A DNA stretch of 64,000 bases, from positions 56,515 to 120,514 of the forward strand of contig NZ_WKJN01000018.1 in the NCBI RefSeq assembly GCF_009674495.1, in the 5' to 3' direction. The translations under genes and the position numbers were made by a program. Positions 8,706-17,917 of this stretch are shown in pieces. Every line of letters begins with the position of its first letter. The first letter of the stretch is position 1. The DNA comes from Duganella alba. GTDB taxonomy: Bacteria; Pseudomonadota; Gammaproteobacteria; Burkholderiales; Burkholderiaceae_D. The notes beneath the pieces are model-generated. The model searched no databases. It was not told the DNA's origin and saw only the letters and a list, made by a program, of their open reading frames with translations.

Positions 8706-9344
8706 ATGCGACAATGGGGCATGAGCGACCGATACTTCTACGAACCGGCACAGGGCCACGGCCTGCCGCATGATCCCTTCAACGCCATCGTCGGCCCGCG
8801 CCCGATCGGCTGGATCTCGACCCGCGCCGCCAGCGGCAACCTGAACCTGGCGCCGTACAGCTTCTTCAACGCCTTCAACTACACGCCGCCGCTGATCGGC
8901 TTTGCCAGCATCGGCCGCAAGGACACGCTGCGCAACATCGAGGCAACCGGGGAATTTGTATGGAACCTGGCGACCCGGCCGCTGGCCGAGGCGATGAACG
9001 CCAGCTGCGCCGCCGCGCCGCCGGACATCGACGAGTTCCAGCTGGCCGGCCTGACGCCGGTCACCTCCAACATCGTGGCGGTGCCGCGCGTGGCGGAAAG
9101 CCCGGTATCGTTTGAATGCAAGGTAAGCCAGATCATCCGCCTGCAGGGCGCGTCCGGCGCCGAAACCAACACCTGGCTGACCATCGGGGAAGTGGTGGGC
9201 GTGCATATCGCGCGCGAGCTGCTGCGCGACGGCATCTATGATACGGCCGGCTCGCGCGCCATCCTGCGTGGCGGCGGCCCGGCCGACTACTTTGAAATCA
9301 CGCCGGACAGCCTGTTCCAGATGAAACGGCCCAGCTATCCGTAA
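8706..9344 (+). CDS. Flavin reductase family protein (FMN-binding split barrel)
   Basis: 212 aa. FMN split-barrel features: VGPRPIGWISTRAASG near the N-terminus, LAPYSFFNAFNYTPPLIGF, and FVWNLATRPLAEAMN. Such proteins reduce free flavin with NAD(P)H or act as diffusible oxidoreductases; a DIM6/NTAB-like assignment fits best. ATG 8706 is chosen because AGGAG lies 5 bases upstream; an upstream in-frame ATG at 8679 has no ribosome site and ATG 8721 is a later option. Confidence 0.88.
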   Translation: MRQWGMSDRYFYEPAQGHGLPHDPFNAIVGPRPIGWISTRAASGNLNLAPYSFFNAFNYTPPLIGFASIGRKDTLRNIEATGEFVWNLATRPLAEAMNASCAAAPPDIDEFQLAGLTPVTSNIVAVPRVAESPVSFECKVSQIIRLQGASGAETNTWLTIGEVVGVHIARELLRDGIYDTAGSRAILRGGGPADYFEITPDSLFQMKRPSYP

Positions 9345-9350
9345 GCGCGA

Positions 9351-10427
9351 TCAGTAGGTGTAGAACATGCGTTGAATCTGCTTGCTGTCGCTGGTCCTGG
9401 TCAGCGCCAGCATCAGCAGGATGCGGGCTTTCTGCGGATTCAGCGTGTCGGAGGCAACAAAGTCCAGTTCGTCGTCGTTGGCTTCGCCGTTGCGCGCCAC
9501 GATGCCCTGGCCGACGCGGCTGGCACGCACGATCAGCACGCCTTGCTTGCGGGCCGCCACCAGGCCGGTCTTGACCGATGCCGCCAGGCTGCCGTCGCCG
9601 ACGCCGGCGTGGATGATGCCCTTGGCGCCGGCGGCCACCAGCGCGTTTAGTGCAACTGGGTTAACATTGGCGTAGCCGTACACGATGTCGACCTGCGGCA
9701 GGGTGTCGAGCTTGCTGATGTCGAACTCGGTGTCGGCCGTGTTTTTGCGGGATGACACGTGGTAGAAGTACGGCTTGTTGCCCTGGATGTAACCCAGCAT
9801 GCCCAGTTCCGGCGTCTTGAAGCTGTCCGGCGTCGAGGTGTTGGTCTTGGTGACGTCGCGCGCGGCGTGGATCTGGTCGTTCATGGCGACCAGCACGCCC
9901 TTGCCGACGGCTTCCTGGCTGGCGGCCAGCAGCACGGCGTTGTACAGGTTGATCGGACCGTCGGCCGACAGCGCGGTGCCCGGACGCATGGCGCCCACCA
10001 GCACCACCGGCTTTTTGCTCTTGACGGTCAGGTCCAGGAAGTAGGCGGTTTCTTCCAGCGTGTCGGTGCCGTGGGTGATGACGATGCCATCCACGTCCGG
10101 CTGCGCCAGCAGGGCGTTGACGCGCTTGGCCAGTGTCAGCCAGTGCTCGTTGCTCATGTTTTCGCTGGCGATCTGGAACACCTGCTCGCCCTTGACGTCG
10201 GCGACCTTGGCCAGTTCCGGCACGGCCGCGATCAGGCTGTTCACGCCGACGGTGGCGGCGGTGTAGCCGACGGTGGTGGTGCTGGAGGCGCCGCTGCCGG
10301 CAATGGTGCCGCCGGTGGCCAGAATGGTCACGTGGGCCAGCTTTTCAGCTGCCTCGGCATATGAAGTGAGCAACATTGCACAGGCCAGCACGGCGTTGAG
10401 CCAGCGGGCGGAAGGTTTGTAGGACAT
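9351..10427 (-). CDS. ansB: Type II L-asparaginase, periplasmic
   Basis: Hydrolyses L-asparagine (often also glutamine) to aspartate and ammonia in the periplasm. 358 aa with a signal peptide (LNAVLACAMLLTSYAEA). First active-site Thr in ILATGGTIAGSG, second in VITHGTDTLEET, and PVVLVGAMRPGTALSADG in between. ATG 10427 chosen: AGGAG just upstream; a longer open frame continues but without start support. Convergent with the flavin reductase gene. Confidence 0.93.
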   Translation of the reverse strand: MSYKPSARWLNAVLACAMLLTSYAEAAEKLAHVTILATGGTIAGSGASSTTTVGYTAATVGVNSLIAAVPELAKVADVKGEQVFQIASENMSNEHWLTLAKRVNALLAQPDVDGIVITHGTDTLEETAYFLDLTVKSKKPVVLVGAMRPGTALSADGPINLYNAVLLAASQEAVGKGVLVAMNDQIHAARDVTKTNTSTPDSFKTPELGMLGYIQGNKPYFYHVSSRKNTADTEFDISKLDTLPQVDIVYGYANVNPVALNALVAAGAKGIIHAGVGDGSLAASVKTGLVAARKQGVLIVRASRVGQGIVARNGEANDDELDFVASDTLNPQKARILLMLALTRTSDSKQIQRMFYTY

Positions 10428-10544
10428 GAAGTCTCCTGATCTCGCGGTAAAGCTTGGGATAGTAACAAAACCCCTGCATGTCAACAACGTGGGGTGTTGC
10501 TGCGTTAAGGCAGGATGGCAGGAACAATATAAAAGAGAAAATAT

Positions 10545-10874
10545 ATGAGATTGGCTATCACGATGGCATTGATGCTGGTGCTGGCGGCTTGTGGCAAGAC
10601 GGCGGCACAAAAGCAGCAGGAAGACGCGGCAACGCTGACCACGCTGGGTGAAAAGTATGTGAAGGAAAAAATCCTGGAGCCGAACCAGGCCCAGTTCCGC
10701 AACCAGTTCATCGGCAAGGGCGGCGCGCCATGCGGCGAAGTCAACGCCAAGGATGCGTTTGGCGGTTACATCGGCTATCAGCGCTATATTTCGGTGGCGC
10801 GCGACCTGACCTTGCTGGCGCAGGATGTGTCGCCGGCCGAATTCGAGGCGCAGTGGCAGCAACTGTGCAAATAA
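10545..10874 (+). CDS. Small putative lipoprotein
   Basis: 109 aa. Signal peptide with lipobox LAAC (Cys at 16) predicts a lipid-anchored envelope protein. The mature part is helical and charged, with two more cysteines (GAPCGEVNAKDAF and the C-terminal QLCK) that could pair. AAAGAGA ribosome site before ATG. The family is common as a short hypothetical in this group; function unknown. Confidence 0.8.
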   Translation: MRLAITMALMLVLAACGKTAAQKQQEDAATLTTLGEKYVKEKILEPNQAQFRNQFIGKGGAPCGEVNAKDAFGGYIGYQRYISVARDLTLLAQDVSPAEFEAQWQQLCK

Positions 10875-10957
10875 GGCTTGGCGGCCTTGCTGAAGGGTAG
10901 GCAGCCAGCCCGCCCGATTAGCGCTATCATTGCCGTACTTTATCGCGAGGATACGGC

Positions 10958-12658
10958 ATGGAACAGCAATCCGGGGCAGGCCACAACACCGCCCCACACT
11001 TGGCGTCGTCCGACATCGGCAACCGCCGTCACCAGATTTTCCCGACCCTGAGCGAAGAGCAGTTCGACGTGCTGCTGCGCTACGGCGAACGCCAGCGCTT
11101 CGCCGCCGGCACCGTGCTGTTCCGCCAGGGCGACCGCCATATCTCCATGTATGTGATCATTTCCGGCTCGATCGAGGTCGAGCGCGGTTCGGCGCTCGGC
11201 TCGACCATCATCGGCACGCACGGCCCCGGCATGTTCACCGGCGAGATGGGCGCCCTGGCCGGCCGCGCCGCCGTCGCCACCGCGCGCGTGGTGACCGACA
11301 GTGAGTTGATCGTCATCGACGAGGAATCGCTGCGCACGCTGGTCATCTCGGAAGCGGCATTGAGTGAAACCATCATGCGCGCCTTCATCCTGCGGCGCGT
11401 GGCCTACATGCAGGACCAGACCGGCGGCGTGGTGGTGTTTGGCGCGCGCGATTCGCAGCAGACGCTGGTGCTGCGCCACTTCCTCAACCGTAACGGCCAG
11501 CCGGCCGCCTACTTCGACACCAACATCGCAGCCGACGACGAAGCCCACAAGCTGATGACGCGCTTCGGCGTCACGGCCGACGATATTCCGGCCGTGGTCA
11601 TGCTCAACGGCGAAGTGCTGCGCCGGCCGACGCTGCGCCAGCTGGCCGACGGCATCGGCATCAGCCCGGACCGCATCGACGGCCGCCTGTTCGACGTGGT
11701 GGTGGTCGGCGCCGGCCCGGCCGGCCTGGCCGCCGCCGTGTATGCGGCGTCGGAAGGCTTGAGCGTGGCGGTGCTGGATGCGAAGGCGCCCGGCGGCCAG
11801 GCCGGCTCCAGCTCCAAGATTGAAAATTACTTTGGCTTCCCGACCGGGATCACCGGCCAGGCGCTGGCGGGGCGCGGCCTGTCGCAGGCGCGCAAGTTCG
11901 GCGCCGAGGTGGCGGTGCCGGTCGCGGTCAGCGCCGTCAAGTGCGACAGCAGCGACTACGACATCGAGATCGACAGCGGCGAAAAGCTGCGTGCCCGCTC
12001 CATCGTGATCGCCAGCGGCGCGCGCTACCGCAAGCCGAATCTGCCGGAGCTGGAGCGCTTTGAAGGACGCGGCGTCTATTACAGCGCCTCGTTCATGGAA
12101 GCGAACTTCTGCGCCGATGAAGAAGTGGTGGTGGTCGGCGGCGGCAACTCCGCCGGGCAGGCGGCGGTGTTCCTGTCGGCGCACGCCAAGCATGTGCACA
12201 TCGTGGTGCGCTCGGGCGGGCTGGCGGCCAGCATGTCGCGCTATCTGATCCAGCGTATCGAAGCGTCGCCGAAGATCACGCTGCACACGCACAAGCAGAT
12301 TGTCGAACTGCGCGGCACGGACCGGCTGGAAAGCATCTGCTGGCAAAGCGCCGGCGGCGAACCGCGCGAGGCGCCGGCGCGCCATCTGTTCCTGTTCCTC
12401 GGCGCGGAGCCCAGCACCGCGTGGCTGAACGACTGCGTGCTGTTGGACGACAAGAACTTCGTGCTCACGGGGCCGGACGTGCCGGCGGAACGCTGGCCGC
12501 TGGAACGCCAGCGCCACTTCCTGGAGACCAGCCGGCCGCGCATCTTCGCGGTGGGCGATGTGCGCAGCGGCTCGGTCAAGCGGGTGGCGGCGGCTGTCGG
12601 CGAAGGCTCGGCGGCGGTGGCCTCGCTGCACCAGGCCTTGGCTTCGGACCTGCTCTAA
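10958..12658 (+). CDS. Cyclic-nucleotide-binding domain / thioredoxin-reductase-like FAD oxidoreductase
   Basis: 566 aa, three parts. Residues ~20-140: cNMP-binding beta-roll (FRQGDRHISMYVIISGSIEV, GEMGAL). ~150-235: glutaredoxin-like segment without CXXC (VVVFGARDSQQTLVLRHFL). ~245-560: FAD/NADPH two-dinucleotide fold (VVVVGAGPAGLAAAVYAASE; VVVVGGGNSAGQAAVFLSA; FAVGDVRSG). The redox pair CxxC of true thioredoxin reductases is replaced by EANFCADEE with one Cys, so disulfide reduction in the usual way is unlikely. GAGG before ATG 10958. Ends 4 bases into the convergent patatin gene. Confidence 0.9.
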   Translation: MEQQSGAGHNTAPHLASSDIGNRRHQIFPTLSEEQFDVLLRYGERQRFAAGTVLFRQGDRHISMYVIISGSIEVERGSALGSTIIGTHGPGMFTGEMGALAGRAAVATARVVTDSELIVIDEESLRTLVISEAALSETIMRAFILRRVAYMQDQTGGVVVFGARDSQQTLVLRHFLNRNGQPAAYFDTNIAADDEAHKLMTRFGVTADDIPAVVMLNGEVLRRPTLRQLADGIGISPDRIDGRLFDVVVVGAGPAGLAAAVYAASEGLSVAVLDAKAPGGQAGSSSKIENYFGFPTGITGQALAGRGLSQARKFGAEVAVPVAVSAVKCDSSDYDIEIDSGEKLRARSIVIASGARYRKPNLPELERFEGRGVYYSASFMEANFCADEEVVVVGGGNSAGQAAVFLSAHAKHVHIVVRSGGLAASMSRYLIQRIEASPKITLHTHKQIVELRGTDRLESICWQSAGGEPREAPARHLFLFLGAEPSTAWLNDCVLLDDKNFVLTGPDVPAERWPLERQRHFLETSRPRIFAVGDVRSGSVKRVAAAVGEGSAAVASLHQALASDLL

Positions 12659-13761
12659 GGCTCGATACTGCTCAGCGGCTTGCTGTGGCGGTTGGCGCGG
12701 CGCACCGGCGGCTGCTGGCGCAACGGCCGCGCCAGCGCTTCCTTCGCGCGGTCGTAGCCGTACTGCCACTGGTCGTTCATGTGCTGGATGAAGATGTCGT
12801 GGCTCGGCGGCATTTGTAGCTCGATGCGGTTGCGCAGCCAGTCCAGCTTTTGCTGCATCTGCTGCTTTTCCAGCACCACCGAAACATCCGATGAATCGAT
12901 GCGCATGTCGGCCAGGTGGCTGTTGGCGTAACGCAGGCGCGCATTGCCGTCCACGCCCAGCACCGAGCGCCAGGCGGGAATCGAAAACACCTGGTCGAAC
13001 GCTTCCTTGAATTCCATGATCACTTCCTGGCCGAGCGCGCGGGCGATTTCGACCGGGAACAGGTCGACCACGCCGCCGATGTATTCCTCGCCGCGATACT
13101 GCGCGCAGCGGAAGTAGATCATGTCGGCGATGGAGATGCGGGCGGCGTCGGTGACCGGCACGCTGGTATCGGTCAGCAGTTCGCGCGCGACGGCGTGTTC
13201 GCCCCAGCGCGGATCGCCGAGCGGCGAGTCCATGTCTTTCAGCGCCGCTGCGGCGCGCTGGTTGCAGAACACCGTCTCCGCAAACAGCTTGCGCTGGCCG
13301 CGCGGCTGGCCGACATCCGCAGGCGTGAACAGCAGCTTGCCGCCGAGGATGGCGACATCCACTTCCGGCGCGCCGCTGGCGGGCGGGAAGGGCAGTTGCG
13401 GCGGAATCTCGAACAGGTAATCGTTGAACAGGTCCGGGATGACTGGCGCGGCGGCGCTGGACAGCTTGCGCCTGGCGGCGCGCGCCAGGGTGCCGAGCAG
13501 CGCGGCATGTTCAGTGGCGCGCAGGCTGCACCAGAAGCGGTACATCTCCTCGGACGACAGCCAGGCGCGCTGCGCGGCGGGATCGGGCAGGTTATGAATG
13601 ATGGCGGCGGCAATGGCCCCGCCGCAGCTGGCCAGCAGCACATCCGGCGCCTTGCCGGCCTGCCGCAGGGCGGCATACATGCCGATGTAGATCCCGAAAC
13701 GGAAACCACCACCTCCCAGTACCATGCAGCGTTTATATGGTTTATACGATTCATGCGTCAT
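12655..13761 (-). CDS. Patatin-like phospholipase family protein
   Basis: 368 aa. Oxyanion-hole glycines in VLGGGGFRFGIYIGMY (~14-29); the nucleophile Ser would be in LASCGGAIAAA (~43-53), where the usual first Gly of GxSxG is Leu/Ala; the dyad Asp would be in GGVVDLFP (~240). Predicted to hydrolyse lipid acyl esters, though the altered elbow lowers certainty. Start 13761 (MTHESYKPY) is used; TTG/ATG starts upstream (13779) are possible and the ribosome site is weak. Divergent from the coiled-coil gene at 13856. Confidence 0.8.
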   Translation of the reverse strand: MTHESYKPYKRCMVLGGGGFRFGIYIGMYAALRQAGKAPDVLLASCGGAIAAAIIHNLPDPAAQRAWLSSEEMYRFWCSLRATEHAALLGTLARAARRKLSSAAAPVIPDLFNDYLFEIPPQLPFPPASGAPEVDVAILGGKLLFTPADVGQPRGQRKLFAETVFCNQRAAAALKDMDSPLGDPRWGEHAVARELLTDTSVPVTDAARISIADMIYFRCAQYRGEEYIGGVVDLFPVEIARALGQEVIMEFKEAFDQVFSIPAWRSVLGVDGNARLRYANSHLADMRIDSSDVSVVLEKQQMQQKLDWLRNRIELQMPPSHDIFIQHMNDQWQYGYDRAKEALARPLRQQPPVRRANRHSKPLSSIEP

Positions 13762-13855
13762 AGCCCGCAACCATACCACAGCAAAGTTTGATCTATTCGA
13801 TATTGCACAGTCGTTTGGCTTGACGCGCTACAGTGCGAGGATAATCATTAACCTT

Positions 13856-14191
13856 ATGGACGCAGCCAATACATCTACGGAAGACCTGCTGCGAACCTTG
13901 CTGGTTCGCACGGCTGTCATGCAAGCTAACAGCGAAGCGATATTAGGGGAGCTGAAAGCTTTGCGGGAAGGGCAGAGCGTGTTGCAGGAAGCGGTAGCCG
14001 CTTTGCAAATTGATGTTGCCGGCATTAAAGGCACAATGGCTCATTTTGCTACGCAAGCTGATGTCGAGAAGGTTCGGACCGAACTCTACAAGGCAATGGA
14101 AGCCCAAACATGGCGCTTGCTGGTCTGGATGACAGCGGTATGCTCCGGGCTTACCGCCGCCGTGTATTACATCGCCCGCAACGTTCACTGA
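13856..14191 (+). CDS. Small coiled-coil protein with C-terminal membrane anchor
   Basis: 111 aa from ATG 13856. A long amphipathic helix (about 15-75, e.g. SEAILGELKALREGQSVLQE) precedes one hydrophobic segment near the C-terminus (LLVWMTAVCSGLTAAVYYIA). It looks like the DUF1640-like class of tail-anchored coiled-coil proteins. The nearest GAGG is ~15 bases upstream, so the start is uncertain; the frame is open further upstream. Stop abuts the convergent TonB receptor stop. Function unknown. Confidence 0.6.
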   Translation: MDAANTSTEDLLRTLLVRTAVMQANSEAILGELKALREGQSVLQEAVAALQIDVAGIKGTMAHFATQADVEKVRTELYKAMEAQTWRLLVWMTAVCSGLTAAVYYIARNVH

Positions 14192-16315
14192 TCACAGCTG
14201 GTGTTCCAGCATGATGCGCAGGGTGGCCTGGGTTGGCGTCAGGCGCAGGCGGCGCATGGTGCCGGTGTTGTCGGTGTAGCTGTAGGTTTCACTGGCTTGC
14301 TGGTGCAGCAGGTTGGTGGCGGAAAAGCGCAGCTGCGTCTTCGCGTTCCATTTCCACAGGGCGTACAGGTCCAGTTCCCGTTTCGGGCTGGTGCCGGTCA
14401 GCACCTGCACGGACTGGCGCGCCGGGCCGGCGGCCTGGTAGTTCAGGTTGCCGCCGACGGTCAGCTGGGACCAGCGGTAGTCCAAGCCAAAGTTGGCGGT
14501 GGCCGGCGTCTGCGATTCCAGACGGTTGTCCGGCCCGGGCACATTGTCCACGCGCGACCAGTTGCGCGCCACGTTGGCGCGCACGTCCAGCGCCTTGGTC
14601 AGCGGCAGCTTGGCTTCCAGCTCGATGCCATGCGCGCTGGCGTTGCCGTCGTTGAACGGCGCTTCCACCCACACGCCATCCTGCTGGAACAACCGCGATT
14701 GCGTCACGTCGCGGATGCGCCGCAGATAGGTGCTGACGCTGACCAGCGCACCGCCGCCCAGATAGTGCTCATACGCCGCATCCAGCCCCCACGCCAGCTC
14801 CGGCCGCAGGTTCGGATTGCCCTGTTCATCCGGATTGGTCGGATTGTTGTTGTTATCGTTGGTGTAGCGGCGCGGCACCAGCTTCACCAGTTCCGGCGCC
14901 TTGTAGGTGCGGCTGACCGCCACCCGCACCACATCCTTGTTGGCCAGCTCGTAGCGCGATTGCAGCGAAGGACTCCACACTGCCGACGAACTATCCAGCG
15001 CATCTGGTGCGTTGGCGGCCACCGCGCGGCTGGCGGTGTCCAGCCGTTCGTGACGCAGGCCGAGATACAGCGAATAGCGCCTGGTGATCTGCCACTCATC
15101 CTGCACAAACACTGCCAGGCGATTGACGTTGGCCGTGTAGTCCGCGTTGTTGGCGCCGGTCTGCGCGCCGTCGCCGTTAAACAGCGTTTCGTTGCGGTCT
15201 TCGCTGCGCACCGCGTGGCTGGCGTCCCAGCCCAGCGCAATCGCATGGCTGTCACCGACCGGATGGCGATAGGTGCCGGTGCTGGTCACGCTGTTCTCCA
15301 CCGGCCCGGAATCGACGTGGTGCCGCCCCAGCGGCTTGCCATCCGCATCCATGCCGTGGAAGTCGAAGGTGCCGGTGCGGCGGTTGCTGCTGGCGCCCAG
15401 CTTCATTTCCAGCTTGTCGCCGTTGGCCAGCGGGTGCGTCCAGTTCACATCGCTGCGCAGCATGACGAAGTTGGCGACGAAGTTGGCGGAGTTGTGCGGA
15501 TACTCGCTATGCTCGCCCAGCAGCACTGTCTCGTCGGCGCGCGCCAGGTTGTCGACGCGGCGGACGTAGGCGAAGCTTTGCCAACTGAGCGTGTCGCCGT
15601 CGGCCAGTTTCCAGTTCAGGCGCGGCGTCAGCGTCAGGGCGTCGGTGCGGCCGGATTCCGTTTGCGGCGTGTAGCGCAGCAGCGTGGCGACGCCGGCCGG
15701 ATCACGCTGCTCCTGCCATTCGGCGAATGGTTTTTCGCTGCGCTTGCGCGTCAGCGTGGCGGCGAGGCTGTAGGAATAAGCGTCGCTTTGGTCCGACAAC
15801 TGCGCGCTCAAGGCCGGCGTGTTGACGCCGTGCTGGCGCGCCACGCTGGCGCTGATCGATCGCTGGCCGCGCGTTGCCGCTTTTTTCAGAATGATGTTGA
15901 TGGCGCCGGCCACCGCATGGTTGCTGGTTTCCGCCGTGGCGCTGCGCAGGATCTCGATGCGCTCTATGGTCTCCGGTGCGATGGCGTCCAGCGAGAAGCC
16001 GGCGGGCACCGGCTCGCCGTTGAGCAGGATCTGCGTGTAGCCGTTGCCCAGGCCGCGCATCTGGATGGCGCCGCCTTGTCCCGGCGTGCCGGTGATGCTG
16101 ACGCCGGGCAGGCGCTTGAGCACATCGGCCAGCGTCTGGTCGCCCTGGCGGATGATGTCCGCGTGGTTGATGACGATGGCGGTGGTGGTCTCGCGCTGGC
16201 GCTGGTCGCTGCGCGATCCGCTGATCTGGACTTGTTGCGGCTCCGGCGTTTCAGAAGCGCAGGCGCAAGCGGAGACCGCCAGCAGCAGGCTGCCGGTGAT
16301 GCGTGGTACTGACAT
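14192..16315 (-). CDS. TonB-dependent outer-membrane receptor
   Basis: 707 aa. Signal peptide (ITGSLLLAVSACACA), then plug domain ~30-150 (VLKRLPGVSITGTPGQ, IQMRGLGNGYTQILLNG, IEILRSATAETSNHAVAGAINIIL), then a 22-strand type barrel. No N-terminal signalling (STN) domain is present. Imports a siderophore, vitamin, sugar or peptide product; the substrate is not indicated. Start is 4 bases after the M56-M23 gene stop on the same strand, so it should be the last gene of the blaI-type operon. That links uptake to an envelope-sensing protease. Confidence 0.93.
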   Translation of the reverse strand: MSVPRITGSLLLAVSACACASETPEPQQVQISGSRSDQRQRETTTAIVINHADIIRQGDQTLADVLKRLPGVSITGTPGQGGAIQMRGLGNGYTQILLNGEPVPAGFSLDAIAPETIERIEILRSATAETSNHAVAGAINIILKKAATRGQRSISASVARQHGVNTPALSAQLSDQSDAYSYSLAATLTRKRSEKPFAEWQEQRDPAGVATLLRYTPQTESGRTDALTLTPRLNWKLADGDTLSWQSFAYVRRVDNLARADETVLLGEHSEYPHNSANFVANFVMLRSDVNWTHPLANGDKLEMKLGASSNRRTGTFDFHGMDADGKPLGRHHVDSGPVENSVTSTGTYRHPVGDSHAIALGWDASHAVRSEDRNETLFNGDGAQTGANNADYTANVNRLAVFVQDEWQITRRYSLYLGLRHERLDTASRAVAANAPDALDSSSAVWSPSLQSRYELANKDVVRVAVSRTYKAPELVKLVPRRYTNDNNNNPTNPDEQGNPNLRPELAWGLDAAYEHYLGGGALVSVSTYLRRIRDVTQSRLFQQDGVWVEAPFNDGNASAHGIELEAKLPLTKALDVRANVARNWSRVDNVPGPDNRLESQTPATANFGLDYRWSQLTVGGNLNYQAAGPARQSVQVLTGTSPKRELDLYALWKWNAKTQLRFSATNLLHQQASETYSYTDNTGTMRRLRLTPTQATLRIMLEHQL

Positions 16316-16318
16316 GGC

Positions 16319-17917
16319 TTATCCCTTCGAGGGTAGTTGCTGGCGGCGGACCTTGAGGGCGCGCGGTGTGGCGTAGGCGTCCAGGTTGGTGAGCATGGTG
16401 GCCGGGTCAACGAGTTGGCCGCTCCGCCGCACTTCGAGGTGCAGATGCGGGCCGGTGGCGAAGCCGCTCTGGCCGACGGCGCCGATCAGCTGGCCGGCTT
16501 GCACGTGCTGGCCTGGTTGGACGCTGACGCTGTTCAGATGCGCGTACAGCGAGCGTTGCGCGCCGTGGTCGATGATGACGGCGTTGCCGTAGCGACCGTC
16601 GTTTTCGGCCAACGGGCCGGCGGAGATCACTGTGCCGCTGGCGGTGGCGTGGACTGGCGTGCCTTTGGTCGCGGCGAAGTCGATGCCTTTGTGTGGCGTC
16701 GGCAGGATGCTGCGGGTGACGCCGAAGAAGCTGGTGACGCGGACTTTGTCGAGCGGTGCGCGCCAGGTTTCAGCGACCGTCGTTGCCGCTGGTGTTGCTG
16801 CGATAGTTGGTGCGGCCGGTGCCGGCACGCTGAAGGCCAGCGCCGGTTGCAGCAGCGCGCCGATGGCCAGGATGGCCGACAATGCGGCGGCGGTGAGCCA
16901 GGCGGCGGCGGTGCTCAGGGCCGGCAGGCCGTCCTTCTGCATCTGGCGGATGCGTGCGGCGATGGTGGCGCCGTTGAAGGCGGCCACGCCGGTTGGCGTG
17001 CGCGTGGTCCATTGCTGGAGCAGGGAGGCGGCGTATTGCTTCCGCTGGTGTTGCGGGCGGCCGGCGAGGACGTGCTGGTCGCAGCTCAGTTCCAGTGCCC
17101 ATTCCATTTGCCGAGCCATCCAGCGCAGGGCGGGATTGAACCAGAAGAGCGTCTGCAAGGAGGCGGCGATGCCCAGGCACAGTGGGTCGCGGACGCGCCA
17201 GTGATGCAGTTCGTGGGCGATGATCATTTGCTGTTGCGTGGTGCTGAGGGCGTCCAGATGGGCGGGCAGCAGCAGGTGCGGGCGGCGGATGCCGATCAGC
17301 ATGGGGGAGACGGCGGCGTCGGTGCGCAGGACGGTCAGCTTGTGCCTGGCGATTTCGCGTAGCTGGCTTGCGGTGAAAGCGCTGTGGCCTTGAAGTTCGA
17401 TAGGCGTCAGGCGCCTGGAGGAGGCCAACAGGTCGCGCCACAGGCGATGGGCGCGCAGTTGCCTGGTGACGGCGCGGGCCAGGCCGGCGGCGTAAAGCAG
17501 CAGCCAGAGCGCGGCGAGGAGCGGCAGTGCGCGGCTGCCGGAATTGGCATGGCCAGTCGCCTGTGGCGCGGCGGCCGGCGCAGCGTTGGCGCGGGTCACG
17601 GCGCGTGCGGCGGCGATCTCGTTCGCGCGGGGAGCGGCGACCGCGTCGGCGGCATCGGCCTCCTGGCTGGCCGCAGCGACGGCGGGGCCGAGGTCAATTT
17701 GTGGTGTGAGGCTTATCTGGGCGCTGTGTGGCAGGAAGGCCAGGACAGCGGTGGTGGCGACTACGCATTGCGCTGCAAGCCAGACCGCACGTCGGGTCCG
17801 CAACGCCGGCCACAGGCGCGCGGCGCCGTTCAGCAGCAGCCAAGTGGCGATGCCGGCGGCCACACAGCCAACGCACGCCAGCAGCCACTGGAACGCCAAC
17901 AGGTAAGCGCCCGCCAT
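16319..17917 (-). CDS. M56 (BlaR1-like) metallopeptidase fused to an M23 peptidase domain
   Basis: 532 aa. N-terminal helices (~5-30, 45-65, 130-150), M56 core with zinc motif HELHH at 235-239 and a further ligand in ELSCD (276-280), a TM near 340-362, then an extracytoplasmic M23/LytM domain (390-510) with its zinc ligands H409 and D413 (PHKGIDF), H460 (SLYAH) and H491/H493 (GPHLHLE). Classic BlaR1 has a penicillin-binding sensor where this has M23. Likely reads cell-wall state and cleaves the BlaI repressor. Start overlaps the blaI stop by one base (TAATGG). Confidence 0.9.
   Translation of the reverse strand: MAGAYLLAFQWLLACVGCVAAGIATWLLLNGAARLWPALRTRRAVWLAAQCVVATTAVLAFLPHSAQISLTPQIDLGPAVAAASQEADAADAVAAPRANEIAAARAVTRANAAPAAAPQATGHANSGSRALPLLAALWLLLYAAGLARAVTRQLRAHRLWRDLLASSRRLTPIELQGHSAFTASQLREIARHKLTVLRTDAAVSPMLIGIRRPHLLLPAHLDALSTTQQQMIIAHELHHWRVRDPLCLGIAASLQTLFWFNPALRWMARQMEWALELSCDQHVLAGRPQHQRKQYAASLLQQWTTRTPTGVAAFNGATIAARIRQMQKDGLPALSTAAAWLTAAALSAILAIGALLQPALAFSVPAPAAPTIAATPAATTVAETWRAPLDKVRVTSFFGVTRSILPTPHKGIDFAATKGTPVHATASGTVISAGPLAENDGRYGNAVIIDHGAQRSLYAHLNSVSVQPGQHVQAGQLIGAVGQSGFATGPHLHLEVRRSGQLVDPATMLTNLDAYATPRALKVRRQQLPSKG

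Noticed and set aside
13820..13850. TTGACG...GATAAT as promoter of the coiled-coil gene
   Set aside because: Spacer is only 14 bases; no other good -10 in range.
14201..16312. 703-codon open frame opposite the TonB receptor
   Set aside because: Shadow of the receptor gene; no recognisable protein.
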